Assembly: GCF_017115095.1 (NCBI RefSeq)
Contig: NZ_JABXKI010000138.1
Location: 1 to 34,793, forward strand
Source of the DNA: Nostoc sp. NMS4
Lineage (GTDB): Bacteria; Cyanobacteriota; Cyanobacteriia; Cyanobacteriales; Nostocaceae
Reading direction: 5' to 3'
Length of the DNA: 34,793 nucleotides
The position numbers were made by a program, and so were the translations under genes. Of this stretch, positions 1 to 8,496 are shown piece by piece. The notes below the pieces were generated by a model that was not told the DNA's origin, made no database searches, and worked only from the letters and a program-made list of their open reading frames with translations. The first letter of the stretch is position 1. Every line of letters starts with the position of its first letter.

Positions 1-575
1 CGTTGGTTCTTAACGTTGGTTGTGATTAAGAGTAATTTAGATGCGTTTGCCCTGGTTCATCAATGCTGTTGTATTTCATCTTTCGTCAAATTCGAGAGGG
101 AATCTCATCAATATTTTAACTTATCTATAGTTTCCTATAAATCAAGATGAAATTTTGCAAAATTGTCTTATAAATAAATATGTATGACAATTATTTCTAC
201 AGGATTAATAGAATTTTTGTATAAATTTTAAAAAGCTAAGTTAGTAGTTAGAGAAACAATAACTATATATAACTGTAAACAACTAGCTCAATAAAGTAAA
301 ATTTATATCAACTAAAGCCTGAGTGTTGAAACTGTTTATTTTAAATCTTCATCTAGTATTTCTAGCTATTTTTGCAAAGTAGAGAAAGTTCTGTAAGTAG
401 AATTTATGTAAATCCTTTTAAATCACACCTAAAACTGTGCGTTTGAGTCAAGCAGGTGCAGTGGAACTTTTAAGCACTGACCACTTCAATACACAGAGAT
501 ATATATTTTCTGATGATGGTAAGCAAACTTAACAAAGATGCCAAACTTGAGGTTGAGATATTTAAGTTATCGACT
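1..575. other. AT-rich intergenic stretch, nothing recognised
   Basis: No convincing reading frame, RNA gene or repeat was found. The stretch is AT-rich with scattered stop codons in all frames. A 35-codon ATG frame begins near 516 but runs into the 3' end of the neighbouring minus-strand gene and shows no recognisable motif, so it was not called. Confidence 0.5.
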
Positions 576-848
576 TCAATCGGGGGCAACAACTTTGTTA
601 TCGTTATGATGGTTGATTGACCAACGATGATCGATAGTTACAGAGGAAAACTCGCAAATTTCTTCTAGTCGCTTTTGTTGCACAGCAGCTTTACGAAGAG
701 TAATAATTAGTTGATTAACTTGATGCCGTAAATCTGGATTATCATTTACTGCTAACATCGTTTGTCTTTCTAATAGTTGAAGTATAAGTTCGTAGTGAAT
801 AGGCGAAGGTAGAGGAATTTGCTCCATGAAGTTAAATTTTGATTTCAT
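576..848 (-). CDS. Small conserved cyanobacterial hypothetical protein (DUF5340-like)
   Basis: This 90-residue protein has no known function. It resembles, from memory, a family of short cyanobacterial proteins (DUF5340) with a conserved N-terminal core around IPLPSPIHYELILQLLERQT followed by a helical segment containing NQLIITLRKAA. The sequence shows no signal peptide or membrane segment and looks largely helical, so it is probably cytosolic. Two starts are possible: the ATG at 848, or the internal ATG at 827 (giving MEQIPLPS), which fits the family start better. Neither has a clear Shine-Dalgarno sequence. The C-terminal 20 residues, rich in His, Asn and Asp, look unconserved. The family assignment is recall and was not checked. 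Confidence 0.7.
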   Translation of the reverse strand: MKSKFNFMEQIPLPSPIHYELILQLLERQTMLAVNDNPDLRHQVNQLIITLRKAAVQQKRLEEICEFSSVTIDHRWSINHHNDNKVVAPD

Positions 849-1070
849 ATTTGGGATTTTGTATTAGTCACAGTTTCTCTCTTATTAATAAATTGTTACA
901 TAATAAATAACTAGTTGCTTATGGCTTTGATTTGATTAGCAATGAAGATTTGGCAAAGATATTGATGATATTTGATGGCAAATTGCTGCGTGTCTACGCA
1001 TAGTATGCCCAATTGCCTAACTATTGTGTGCAGTTGCCCTGCACCCTTAGTACCGGGGAGGTGTAACTTT

Positions 1071-1961
1071 TCAGAAATTCCTCGGTAATATACGGGCGAT
1101 CGCCGCGCCGGGATCTGGTTGTTTTACCAAAGATTCTCCAATGAGTACAGCAGATGCACCGGCTGTCACTACTAAACTCAAATCTTCTGGGTTGTATAGT
1201 CCTGACTCGCTGACAACAAGGATGTTTTTCTCTTGCAATTGGCTACCTCTTGCAGCTAAAAGTTGGCAAGTAGTTTGCAGGTCAACAGAGAAATCTTCCA
1301 AATTGCGATTATTGATTCCTACTAACAAGACCCCATCTAAGGCTAACACACGGTCAAGTTCTGCTAAATTATGGACTTCAATCAAGGCTGCCATTTTCAG
1401 GTTGTGAGCAATTTTGAGGAAGTATTGCAAATCTTGATCGTTCAGGATAGCCGCAATCAACAAAATAGCATCTGCACCCTGAACCCGCGCTAAGTACATC
1501 TGGTAAGGATAGATGATAAATTCTTTGCATAGTAGCGGTAAATCTACAGCCGCCCGCACCTTGGCTAAGTTGTCAAAGCTACCTTGAAAGAACTTGACAT
1601 CAGTCAGCACAGAAAGACAGCTTGCACCACCTTGTTGATAAGACAGGGCGATCGCTACTGGGTCAAAATCTTCTCGTAAAATACCTTTACTAGGTGAAGC
1701 TTTTTTGACTTCGGCAATCAATGCTGGTTTAGTCTTACCTTGGCGCAAGGCGGCGACAAAATCACGGGTTGGCGGCGCGGAAAGTGCTTGATCTTGCAAT
1801 TCCCGTAAAGGCAGCCTTTCCCGCATTTGGTCAACTTCTACTTCTTTATGCCAGACAATTTCTTCCAAGATGTTGTTTGGCGCTGCATCAGGCACGACAG
1901 CCTGGTAACGTAACATGGATACATTAATAGCTGGGTTCGGTGAACGACGACGGATTTGCAT
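1071..1961 (-). CDS. trpC: Indole-3-glycerol phosphate synthase
   Basis: This enzyme converts carboxyphenylamino-deoxyribulose phosphate to indole-3-glycerol phosphate in tryptophan synthesis. The 296-residue protein is a single TIM barrel with family motifs in order: [12 protein letters not shown] (about 82-93, catalytic Glu and Lys), [12 protein letters not shown] (Lys146 is the likely catalytic lysine), [27 protein letters not shown] and VLIGESL at the phosphate-binding end. An N-terminal extension of about 30 residues rich in Arg is usual for cyanobacterial TrpC, which supports the ATG at 1961 despite the lack of a Shine-Dalgarno sequence. It is monofunctional, with no fused TrpF. The gene follows lpdA on the same strand after 104 bp that contain a heptamer repeat array. 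Confidence 0.96.
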   Translation of the reverse strand: MQIRRRSPNPAINVSMLRYQAVVPDAAPNNILEEIVWHKEVEVDQMRERLPLRELQDQALSAPPTRDFVAALRQGKTKPALIAEVKKASPSKGILREDFDPVAIALSYQQGGASCLSVLTDVKFFQGSFDNLAKVRAAVDLPLLCKEFIIYPYQMYLARVQGADAILLIAAILNDQDLQYFLKIAHNLKMAALIEVHNLAELDRVLALDGVLLVGINNRNLEDFSVDLQTTCQLLAARGSQLQEKNILVVSESGLYNPEDLSLVVTAGASAVLIGESLVKQPDPGAAIARILPRNF

Positions 1962-1962
1962 A

Positions 1963-2060
1963 ATTAGTCATTAGTCATTAGTCATTAGTCATTGGTCATT
2001 AGTCAGTAGTCATTGGTCATTTGCCCTTGTTTATTGACAAAGGACAAATGACAGAGGACA
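1963..2060. repeat. ATTAGTC heptanucleotide tandem array with an adjacent inverted repeat
   Basis: About eight imperfect copies of the 7-bp unit ATTAGTC (variants ATTGGTC and AGTAGTC) run from 1963 to 2021. They are followed by an inverted repeat in which CATTTGCCCTTGT can pair with ACAAAGGACAAATG. This is a short tandemly repeated repetitive (STRR) sequence of the kind known from heterocystous cyanobacteria. It fills the gap between lpdA and trpC, so it lies in the trpC 5' leader if the two are cotranscribed. Confidence 0.9.
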
Positions 2061-2065
2061 AATGA

Positions 2066-3490
2066 CTAAATGGCTCGTTTGTAAGCTTCGTCTAAGACTT
2101 CGGAGAGTGTTGGGTGGGCGTGAACTAGATGTGCCAAACTTTGAACAGATTGACGGTTTGCGATCGCAGCTGACGCTTCATGAATTAAGTCTGAGGCGTG
2201 CAGTCCGAAAATGTGAACGCCTAAGACTTCTCCGGTGTCTTTGCGATATATCACTTTGGCAATACCATCGGCTTCATTTTCTGCCAACGCTTTGGAATTT
2301 CCTTTGAAGTAACTCCTACTGGTGGCGATTTCAAACCCTTCGGCTTGTCCCAACTCCTTCGCTGCTGTTTCTGTTAAGCCCACATAACTGATTTCTGGGT
2401 GGGTAAAGGCAGCTGCGGGGATGCTGCGATAGTCTACTATTCTTTCCCTCCCAACTATATTTTCTACCGCGATGATGCCTTGAGCAGAAGCCGCGTGTGC
2501 TAACATCATCTTCCCATTAGCGTCGCCAATTGCCCACAGATGCGGTACTACTTCACCTGCTGATAGCACTGCCATGCGATTGTCAACTGGGATAAAATTC
2601 CGCCGATCGAGTTCTACACCTACAGACTCTAAACCAAGATTTTTGGTCGCCGGGATGCGTCCCGTAGCCACCAAGCAAGCATCTACTTCGATGACATCTA
2701 CATCTTCTTTAGTTTTGAAATCTGCTAACTCAATTACCACAGGTGAACCGGGGGTGACTTTTTTGGCGTATATCCCCACTTTGGTTTCAATATCGCGGGG
2801 GGTAATTAGCACCCGTTCGGCAAGTTTGGCAATATCGCGGTCAAATCCTGGCATTAACTGATCTAGGGCTTCAATCATGGTGATTTCAGAACCCAAAGCT
2901 GAGTAAATATCAGAAAATTCCAAGCCGATGTAACCACTGCCAATAATCGCTATCCAGTCTGGTAACGACTCTAATTTGACACCTTGATCGCTGGTAAAGA
3001 CAGTTTTGCCGTCTACTTCAATTCCTGGAGGTACAAAGGGAATTGAACCAGGGGAAAGGATAATATCTTTGGCTGTGATGGTTTTTTCACCACCGTCTCC
3101 AGCGATCGAGACTTTTTGCGCCCCAGCGATTTTTCCCCAACCCGTGATGATATCGACTCCTAGACGTTTGAGGCTGTTGGTTAAGTCGCCTTGAATTTTC
3201 GAGACGAGATTGGTAGCATGATTAGCGATCGCTTGGCGATCGAATTCCACGCTACCAATTTGAATTCCCAGTGACTTGAGGTGGTGGGCATTGCGTAACT
3301 CCCGCACACGTCCAGATGCTGCCAGCAGCGCTTTAGAAGGAATACAGCCCCGATTAACACAGGTTCCTCCCATATCAGCAGCTTCAATAATTGCTGTTTT
3401 CAAACCACAACTTACGGCGTGTAAGGCTGCGCCATGTCCGCCTACACCAGCGCCGATAATTACTAAATCGTAATCATATCCTTGACTCAC
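2066..3490 (-). CDS. lpdA: Dihydrolipoyl dehydrogenase (E3)
   Basis: This FAD flavoprotein reoxidises dihydrolipoamide with NAD+ and serves the pyruvate dehydrogenase and glycine cleavage complexes. The 474-residue protein begins with the FAD-binding Rossmann motif [13 protein letters not shown]. The redox disulfide follows in [13 protein letters not shown] (Cys44 and Cys49). The NAD-binding fold contains [11 protein letters not shown] at about 183-193. The second FAD contact is WAIGDANG, and the C-terminal dimerisation domain ends with HAHPTLSE, giving the catalytic His459 and Glu464. All catalytic residues are present and the length is normal for the family. Transcription probably continues into trpC. 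Confidence 0.96.
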   Translation of the reverse strand: MSQGYDYDLVIIGAGVGGHGAALHAVSCGLKTAIIEAADMGGTCVNRGCIPSKALLAASGRVRELRNAHHLKSLGIQIGSVEFDRQAIANHATNLVSKIQGDLTNSLKRLGVDIITGWGKIAGAQKVSIAGDGGEKTITAKDIILSPGSIPFVPPGIEVDGKTVFTSDQGVKLESLPDWIAIIGSGYIGLEFSDIYSALGSEITMIEALDQLMPGFDRDIAKLAERVLITPRDIETKVGIYAKKVTPGSPVVIELADFKTKEDVDVIEVDACLVATGRIPATKNLGLESVGVELDRRNFIPVDNRMAVLSAGEVVPHLWAIGDANGKMMLAHAASAQGIIAVENIVGRERIVDYRSIPAAAFTHPEISYVGLTETAAKELGQAEGFEIATSRSYFKGNSKALAENEADGIAKVIYRKDTGEVLGVHIFGLHASDLIHEASAAIANRQSVQSLAHLVHAHPTLSEVLDEAYKRAI

Positions 3491-3557
3491 GTTAGTTTCC
3501 CCGTGTGCTTCGCCTATTTATTCTCAACTTGACTGACAATCAGCGCAACCCTTTTAA

Positions 3558-3641
3558 CAGTTATCAGTTATCAGTTTTATCGCTGAACTCTAAATCCCTT
3601 ACCTTAGATTACCCTGACTGTTTACTGTTGACTGTTCACTG
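3558..3641. repeat. Two inverted period-7 repeat clusters (CAGTTAT and ACTGTTN)
   Basis: CAGTTAT CAGTTAT CAGTTTT (3558-3578) and ACTGTTT ACTGTTG ACTGTTC ACTG (3617-3641) both have a strict period of 7. The second is approximately the reverse complement of the first, so the two could pair across a loop of about 40 nt. Confidence 0.75.
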
Positions 3642-3754
3642 ATTTCAGGTTTGGGTATTGCTAACCAAATTATGATTCACTTACTTCTGGCGAAAATATG
3701 GATATTTTCATTATATGGGTTGGTTTTCCCAGAAAATCGACAAGAAATTAAAAC

Positions 3755-3779
3755 AAGTCGCAAGTCGCAAGTCGCAAGT
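3755..3779. repeat. AAGTCGC heptanucleotide tandem array
   Basis: Just over three copies of AAGTCGC occur head to tail, directly abutting the double-hairpin repeat that starts at 3779. Confidence 0.85.
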
Positions 3780-3861
3780 AAGTTTTGTGACGGGGATTTA
3801 GACCCCGACCCAAAACTTGCCGATTATTGAACCAGGGGACTTAAACCCCTAAATTTGTTAA
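3779..3861 (+). repeat. Dispersed double-hairpin repeat, copy 1 (uninterrupted)
   Basis: The element has two small hairpins: CGGGG(ATTTAGA)CCCCG at 3791-3807 and AGGGG(ACTTAAA)CCCCT at 3834-3850. It is flanked by TAAGTTTTGT on the left and AATTTGTTA on the right. A second copy lies in inverted orientation at 15646-15780, sharing a 25-bp identical stretch across the first hairpin. Copy 1 lacks the 54-bp insertion found in copy 2. Confidence 0.85.
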
Positions 3862-4027
3862 GTGAGTATTTGCAGGGTAATGAAGCTGATTCCTAGTTCT
3901 GAGCTAGTTAATGAATAGAAATTGCAGTCTGATTCAGAGTCTCCACACCTTTTTCTTTACAGCGCGTTAGCGTAACACTAAGCTGGATTTAGGATTTATC
4001 CAGAGGATTTACACAGGCGATCGCTCG

Positions 4028-5803
4028 ATGTCTATTCCCCAAATTAGTGAATTTACTATCCGCCGTCATGCCAACGCCAAATCTTTCCAGCGAGGCGAGG
4101 CATATTATGAGACTGGTGCTGTCAATGCCGTTATCCAACGTGGCCATCAGATCCAGGCGGATGTTGTCGGCACTGAAGCTCGACCTTATCATGTCAACCT
4201 GAGTTTCGATAGCAGTGGGTTAACCTCAGTAAAATGCACCTGTGCCTATGACCATGAAGGGTGGTGCAAGCACATTGTAGCGACGATGCTCGTCTGTGCG
4301 CGTAACTCAGAGAATATTCAGCAGCGCCCCACCCTAGAAGAACTACTAAATCGCCTAGATCGTATCCAAACTCAAAGGCTGTTGCAAGAGTTGGTGGCAG
4401 AATACCCGCCACTGATTGAGGCGATTGACCGCCATGTAAGTTGGATGACGAATCCTGCTGACAACCAAACAACCATAAAACCTCTGCGCCGTAGGACTAT
4501 TGACCCGACTCCCTTTCGGCGGCAAGTCCGGCAGATTCTCAAGGATACCGTGCGCTACTTTGAAGAGGGACACGAAGAAGACCCGATTGGCGAAGATTTG
4601 CTGAGTGTAGTGCAAACTGCGGTAGATTTTAGCGAACGGGGAGAAGGTGAAAATGCGATCGCTATTTTGGAGGCGATTACCTCTACCTGTGTGGAAAATT
4701 GGGATGATGTTGCTGAATACGGCGCTGAAAACGATGAAGTTGTCGCGGAATTAAATAATGCTTGGTGTGAAGCAATTCTCAGTGTGGAACTTACCCCAGA
4801 GGAAAAAGTTGATATTCAAATAAATTTAGAAACTTGGCAGGATGAGTGGAATGCTGATTTTGGTCTAGTTATGGAAGCTTTACGCCAAGGTTGGGATTAT
4901 CCACCATTGCTACAAGTTCTCCAGGGTAATATTAGTGAAAGGGGAGCTTGGGAAGAAGATGTGCCAGATTATGCAGACGATTTGGCATTAATTCGCCTGA
5001 AAATTCTCGAACGTCAAGAACGTTATCAAGAATACTTGTATTTAGCAGAAGCGGAAGGGCAAACCCAGCAATATCTGACCATGTTGGGGCGTTTAGGCAG
5101 GGTAGAAGAAGCAATTGATGCTGCTCAAACCCAGATGAACTCAATGGAAGAGGCTTTTGCTCTGGCGAAAACACTCAGCCTTCAGGGGGCATTACAGCAA
5201 GCATTAGATATAGCGCAGAGTGGATTAAATTTACCAGGGAATTGTCAGTACGAATTGGGAATTTGGACAAGTGATTTAGCTGTTGAGTTGGGTAATAGTG
5301 AAGTTGCTTTATTAGCAATCAAGGCGGCTTTTCAAATCAAGCCCTCCTTTGGGGACTACCAAAGGATGACAGAATTGGCTGGGAAAAACTGGGAAAGTGT
5401 CAAAACAGACCTGCTGAGAATTGTCCGTACTTATAATGGTTGGGGAACAGAATTAGCCAAGGTGGATATATTCTTGCATGAGGGGCTAATTGATGATGCA
5501 ATTGCGATCGCTACTGAACTCAGTTCCGATCGTTCAGAGTTAATTCACCGAGTCATGGATGCTGCTATCCCTCATAATCCTGGTTGGGTGATTGCTAATG
5601 CTCGTCGCCGTGCTGAAAAGATTATGGATGCAGGTAAAGCCGAATACTACTATTACGCAGTTGAATGGTTGAAAAAGGCGCGTAATGCCTACTTGGAATC
5701 TGGCAAGAAAGCTGACTGGTTAAGCTATCGGCAAAACTTGATGCAAACCCACGCTCGTAAACGTAAATTGATGGGAATGTTTAAGCAAAAAGGTATGGAG
5801 TGA
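4028..5803 (+). CDS. SWIM zinc-finger protein with a long helical C-terminal region
   Basis: The 591-residue protein has a SWIM-type zinc finger (CxC...CxH) near its N-terminus: Cys70, Cys72, Cys80 and His82 in VKCTCAYDHEGWCKH. SWIM fingers are known to bind DNA or mediate protein contacts. The upstream part (1-65) matches the usual lead-in of SWIM proteins, with a helix followed by beta strands. After residue 130 the chain is almost entirely helical, acidic and rich in Trp, with TPR-like helix pairs. There is no Swi2/Snf2 helicase domain, and no helicase gene is adjacent, although SWIM proteins often pair with one. The ATG at 4028 follows a HIP1 site with no Shine-Dalgarno sequence. The exact function is unknown. 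Confidence 0.88.
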   Translation: MSIPQISEFTIRRHANAKSFQRGEAYYETGAVNAVIQRGHQIQADVVGTEARPYHVNLSFDSSGLTSVKCTCAYDHEGWCKHIVATMLVCARNSENIQQRPTLEELLNRLDRIQTQRLLQELVAEYPPLIEAIDRHVSWMTNPADNQTTIKPLRRRTIDPTPFRRQVRQILKDTVRYFEEGHEEDPIGEDLLSVVQTAVDFSERGEGENAIAILEAITSTCVENWDDVAEYGAENDEVVAELNNAWCEAILSVELTPEEKVDIQINLETWQDEWNADFGLVMEALRQGWDYPPLLQVLQGNISERGAWEEDVPDYADDLALIRLKILERQERYQEYLYLAEAEGQTQQYLTMLGRLGRVEEAIDAAQTQMNSMEEAFALAKTLSLQGALQQALDIAQSGLNLPGNCQYELGIWTSDLAVELGNSEVALLAIKAAFQIKPSFGDYQRMTELAGKNWESVKTDLLRIVRTYNGWGTELAKVDIFLHEGLIDDAIAIATELSSDRSELIHRVMDAAIPHNPGWVIANARRRAEKIMDAGKAEYYYYAVEWLKKARNAYLESGKKADWLSYRQNLMQTHARKRKLMGMFKQKGME

Positions 5804-5902
5804 AGAAGGTATGAGGTTGGAATAACTATGACAACACTTTCTTTGCTCTAAATATTTTTGCTTACCTTTTGAGATAAATAAGTTTAACCTGTTTCAAGTT
5901 TT

Positions 5903-5970
5903 TGAGGTACACAAGCTAAGTCTCAAATCCATGTATAGAGCGTGTTTTACTCCTGAATTCTGAATTCTGC
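5903..5970 (+). repeat. Dispersed repeat, copy A (pair with 15435-15509)
   Basis: The sequence begins TGAGGTACACAAGCTAA, continues through AGCGTGTTTTACTCCTGAAT and ends in TGAATTC heptamers. The same three blocks recur in the same order and orientation at 15435-15509, with only the segment between the first and second blocks diverged. Copy A has two TGAATTC units and copy B has three. Confidence 0.85.
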
Positions 5971-6028
5971 CGTAAGTCTGCAATAACCAGATGATTTCAC
6001 TTTATAAATTGAGATTTGCCCAAGATAT

Positions 6029-6208
6029 TTAGGACTTACACACTGTACAAAATAACTATCTTGTGTATCAACGTAAATACGTTGTTTCAGGCTTTTGTCA
6101 ATCACCCTTGATTGGGTGCGATCGCTAAAATTTTATTGAAAAATCTAGCTATAAGCCCTGAAAAGTATACCTGTCATTTTGGCTTTTCTGTCAATGCGTA
6201 AGTCCTAA
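6029..6208. mobile_element. MITE-like element with 20-bp terminal inverted repeats
   Basis: The left end TTAGGACTTACACACTGTACA is matched in inverted orientation by the right end, whose reverse complement is TTAGGACTTACGCATTGACA. They agree at all but about two positions plus one inserted base. The element is 180 bp, contains a HIP1 site and has no reading frame long enough for a transposase. It is flanked on both sides by TAT (6026-6028 and 6209-6211), consistent with a short target-site duplication. It is probably non-autonomous and mobilised by a transposase elsewhere in the genome. Confidence 0.75.
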
Positions 6209-6301
6209 TATTAACTTTAGCGACAAAAGATGAAGTAAGATTCACATTTGAAGCAGTCCCCGTATAATTCCATAGTTACTGACAAAAAATAGTCTAGGGC
6301 G

Positions 6302-8095
6302 ATGATCGATAAATACCCTCAGAATTTTATAGTGTCCTGCTTACCTCTGAGTATGCTTCTATTATTCAGCAGTACATTTTTTAGTGTCCTGAAAGTTCTG
6401 GCTGTTGATACTAGACAATTACCAACTAATAATTTCATCCTATCACAACGACTGCCACAACCACAGGATGTCCAACCACCCTCACCTTCGCCACTCCCTT
6501 CACCTCAACTGCCACAGCCACTCCCCCCACCAGCAGAACTATTTCCACCCTCTACCCCAACTCTCACACCTGATGAACCACCCCTTGGTAACTTTCCTCA
6601 AACTATTGTGGTTGAACGGTTTGAAGTTGTTGGTAGCACAATTTTCAGTGCCCAAGAGTTAGCCAAAGCCACTGCTGAATTTACCAAACGACCGATCTCG
6701 CTGAGTGAGATTTATCAAGCACGTTCTAAAATCACTGATTTATACGTCAAAAATGATTACATTACTTCTGGTGCCTATATTCCACCTCAAACAATCAAAT
6801 CCGGTGTTGTCAAAATTCAGGTGGTCGAAGGTAAATTAGAAGATATCCAGGTAACTGGGACTCGGCGGTTGAATCCGAATTATGTCCGCACCCGACTTGC
6901 AATAGCGACATCAGCGCCTCTGAATCGCCAGCGTCTATTAAAAGCACTGCAACTTTTGCAACTTAATCCTTTGATTCAAAACGTGACTGCTGAACTCTCA
7001 GCAGGATCGCGGACGGGTACGAGTCTCTTAGAAGTTAAAATCACTGAGGCAAAAACCTTTAGTAGTCAAATAGTTCTTGATAATGGGCGATCGCCTAGTG
7101 TTGGCAGTTTTCGACGCGGATTAAGATTGAATGAAGCCAACTTACTCGGATTGGGAGATAATCTGAATCTAGGCTACACCAATACCGATGGTAGCAACTC
7201 CTTTGATGCCAGTTACACATTGCCTCTTAATCCCCGCAACGGAACACTTACCTTCAACTATGGCACTACGTCGAGTAATGTCATTGAACCTGATTTCAAA
7301 TCTTTAGATATCGAATCGGCATCTCGCTACTACGAAGTGACATTCCGCCAGCCCATAGTTCAAACTCCTACGCAAGAATTAGCTCTTGGCTTAACAGCCT
7401 CGCGACGCGAAAGTGATATCTCGTGGAACCTACAGAGATATGGGTATTCCCCCTCTCTACTTTCGCCTGGTGCTGATGAACAGGGACGCACCAGGGTATC
7501 TGCCTTGCGATTTTTTCAAGAATGGACGAGTCGTAACAGTCGTGAAGTCATCGCCCTACGCTCTCAATTCAGTTTGGGCATAGATGTGTTGAATGCCACG
7601 GTTAATCAAGATCCTCCCGATAGCCGTTTTTTTGCTTGGCAAGGTCAAGCGCAGTGGGCACGTCTTTTAGCTCCTAAAACCTTATTGTTATTACGTTTAA
7701 ATACGCAACTAGCATCTAGAACGCTTTTGCCTATAGAGCAATTTGGCTTAGGTGGGCAGGATAGCATTCGGGGCTACCGTCAAGATTATTTGCTAACGGA
7801 TAATGGTACTTTTGTTTCTGCGGAAGTTCAAGTACCGATTCTGCGCTTACCCAAGATAGATAGTACGTTACAGGTTGTCCCGTTTGTAGATTTTGGTGTT
7901 GGCTGGAATAGTTCTGGTAGAAATAATCCCGACCCTAATACTCTAGCCTCTGTTGGTCTGGGGTTGCGTTGGTCACAGGGCGATCGCTTCACGGTTCGTC
8001 TTGACTGGGGTATTCCTTTAGTATCTGTTAACTCAAATGAGAGAACATTACAAGAAAATGGTTTGTATTTTAGTTTACTTTATAATCCTTTTTAA
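6302..8095 (+). CDS. TpsB/ShlB-type outer-membrane transporter (two-partner secretion or Omp85-like)
   Basis: The 597-residue protein has an N-terminal signal peptide (hydrophobic stretch about 10-33), then a Pro-rich linker at about 52-98. A first POTRA domain starts near VERFEVVGSTIFS (about 105) and ends near VKIQVVEGKLEDIQVTG. A second POTRA-like segment follows, up to about 245. The rest is an outer-membrane beta barrel. The signature GLGGQDSIRGYRQDYLL contains the conserved RGY of the barrel's inward loop, and the chain ends in Phe, as usual for outer-membrane barrels. Family members export a TpsA exoprotein or haemolysin, but no such large partner is encoded in this window. The start follows AGGG with very short spacing. 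Confidence 0.9.
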   Translation: MIDKYPQNFIVSCLPLSMLLLFSSTFFSVLKVLAVDTRQLPTNNFILSQRLPQPQDVQPPSPSPLPSPQLPQPLPPPAELFPPSTPTLTPDEPPLGNFPQTIVVERFEVVGSTIFSAQELAKATAEFTKRPISLSEIYQARSKITDLYVKNDYITSGAYIPPQTIKSGVVKIQVVEGKLEDIQVTGTRRLNPNYVRTRLAIATSAPLNRQRLLKALQLLQLNPLIQNVTAELSAGSRTGTSLLEVKITEAKTFSSQIVLDNGRSPSVGSFRRGLRLNEANLLGLGDNLNLGYTNTDGSNSFDASYTLPLNPRNGTLTFNYGTTSSNVIEPDFKSLDIESASRYYEVTFRQPIVQTPTQELALGLTASRRESDISWNLQRYGYSPSLLSPGADEQGRTRVSALRFFQEWTSRNSREVIALRSQFSLGIDVLNATVNQDPPDSRFFAWQGQAQWARLLAPKTLLLLRLNTQLASRTLLPIEQFGLGGQDSIRGYRQDYLLTDNGTFVSAEVQVPILRLPKIDSTLQVVPFVDFGVGWNSSGRNNPDPNTLASVGLGLRWSQGDRFTVRLDWGIPLVSVNSNERTLQENGLYFSLLYNPF

Positions 8096-8496
8096 CAGCA
8101 CCTCTGTCCATTCATCCCCTACGAATATATAAAAAAGACCCTGGGTATTATTCCAGGGTGAATACACGTTTTTCAGGCATTAATACGCTGAATAATAACT
8201 CTGTAAAATAATGATTTATACTACCCATAGAATGATAGAAAAGCAGAATTTAATTATTTTTTCGAGCGATAGATATGCCGTTGGGAGTATACAAATATTA
8301 GAAGATCCAAGTTATCCAGCAATATTATGATTGGATTCACCTTCAAATGGTGCTGTCATTAATCCATATAATTTAAGCTAATTTAATTGTTATTGGGGGC
8401 TTGAAGAAGAATTCTGTTTGATAAAAACACAACTAATAATTAAATGTAATTTCTTGGCAGATATCCCCAAAATAATCTCTGGTGAATAAGAAAAAC
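8096..8496. other. Convergent intergenic region, terminator-like hairpin only
   Basis: Apart from the hairpin at 8131-8159, this AT-rich gap between converging genes contains no recognisable gene or repeat. Confidence 0.55.
8131..8159 (-). terminator. Intrinsic terminator-like hairpin, read from the minus strand
   Basis: A perfect 7-bp stem ACCCTGG/CCAGGGT has an 8-nt loop. On the minus strand it is followed at once by a CTTTTTT run. It lies about 340 bp after the end of the minus-strand receiver-kinase gene and about 45 bp after the end of the plus-strand transporter gene, so it may serve both. Confidence 0.6.

Larger units (their letters stand above)
3491..4027. other. Repeat-rich intergenic region between lpdA and the SWIM gene
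   Basis: This divergent intergenic region should hold the promoters of lpdA (minus) and the SWIM protein gene (plus). It contains CAGTTAT heptamers (3558-3578), related inverted ACTGTTN heptamers (3617-3641), an AAGTCGC array (3755-3779) and a double-hairpin dispersed repeat (3779-3861). Close to the plus-strand start is a hairpin CTGGAT/ATCCAG with a 9-nt loop (about 3982-4002). No further gene was seen. Confidence 0.7.
5804..6301. other. Intergenic region holding a dispersed repeat and a MITE-like element
   Basis: About half of this gap is mobile or repeated DNA: a dispersed repeat at 5903-5970 and a 180-bp MITE-like element at 6029-6208. The 93 bp after the MITE, up to the ATG at 6302, are the only non-repeat candidate for a promoter of the TpsB-like gene. 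Confidence 0.7.

Noticed and set aside
513-620. Plus-strand ATG frame of about 35 codons
   Set aside because: It overlaps the 3' end of a better-supported minus-strand gene and has no ribosome-binding site or motif.
1141-1407. Plus-strand ORF of 88 codons inside trpC
   Set aside because: It is the complement of a well-supported trpC reading frame and its translation shows no motif.
1963-2060. Possible CRISPR array because of direct repeats
   Set aside because: The units are 7 bp and head to tail with no spacers, which fits an STRR and not a CRISPR array.
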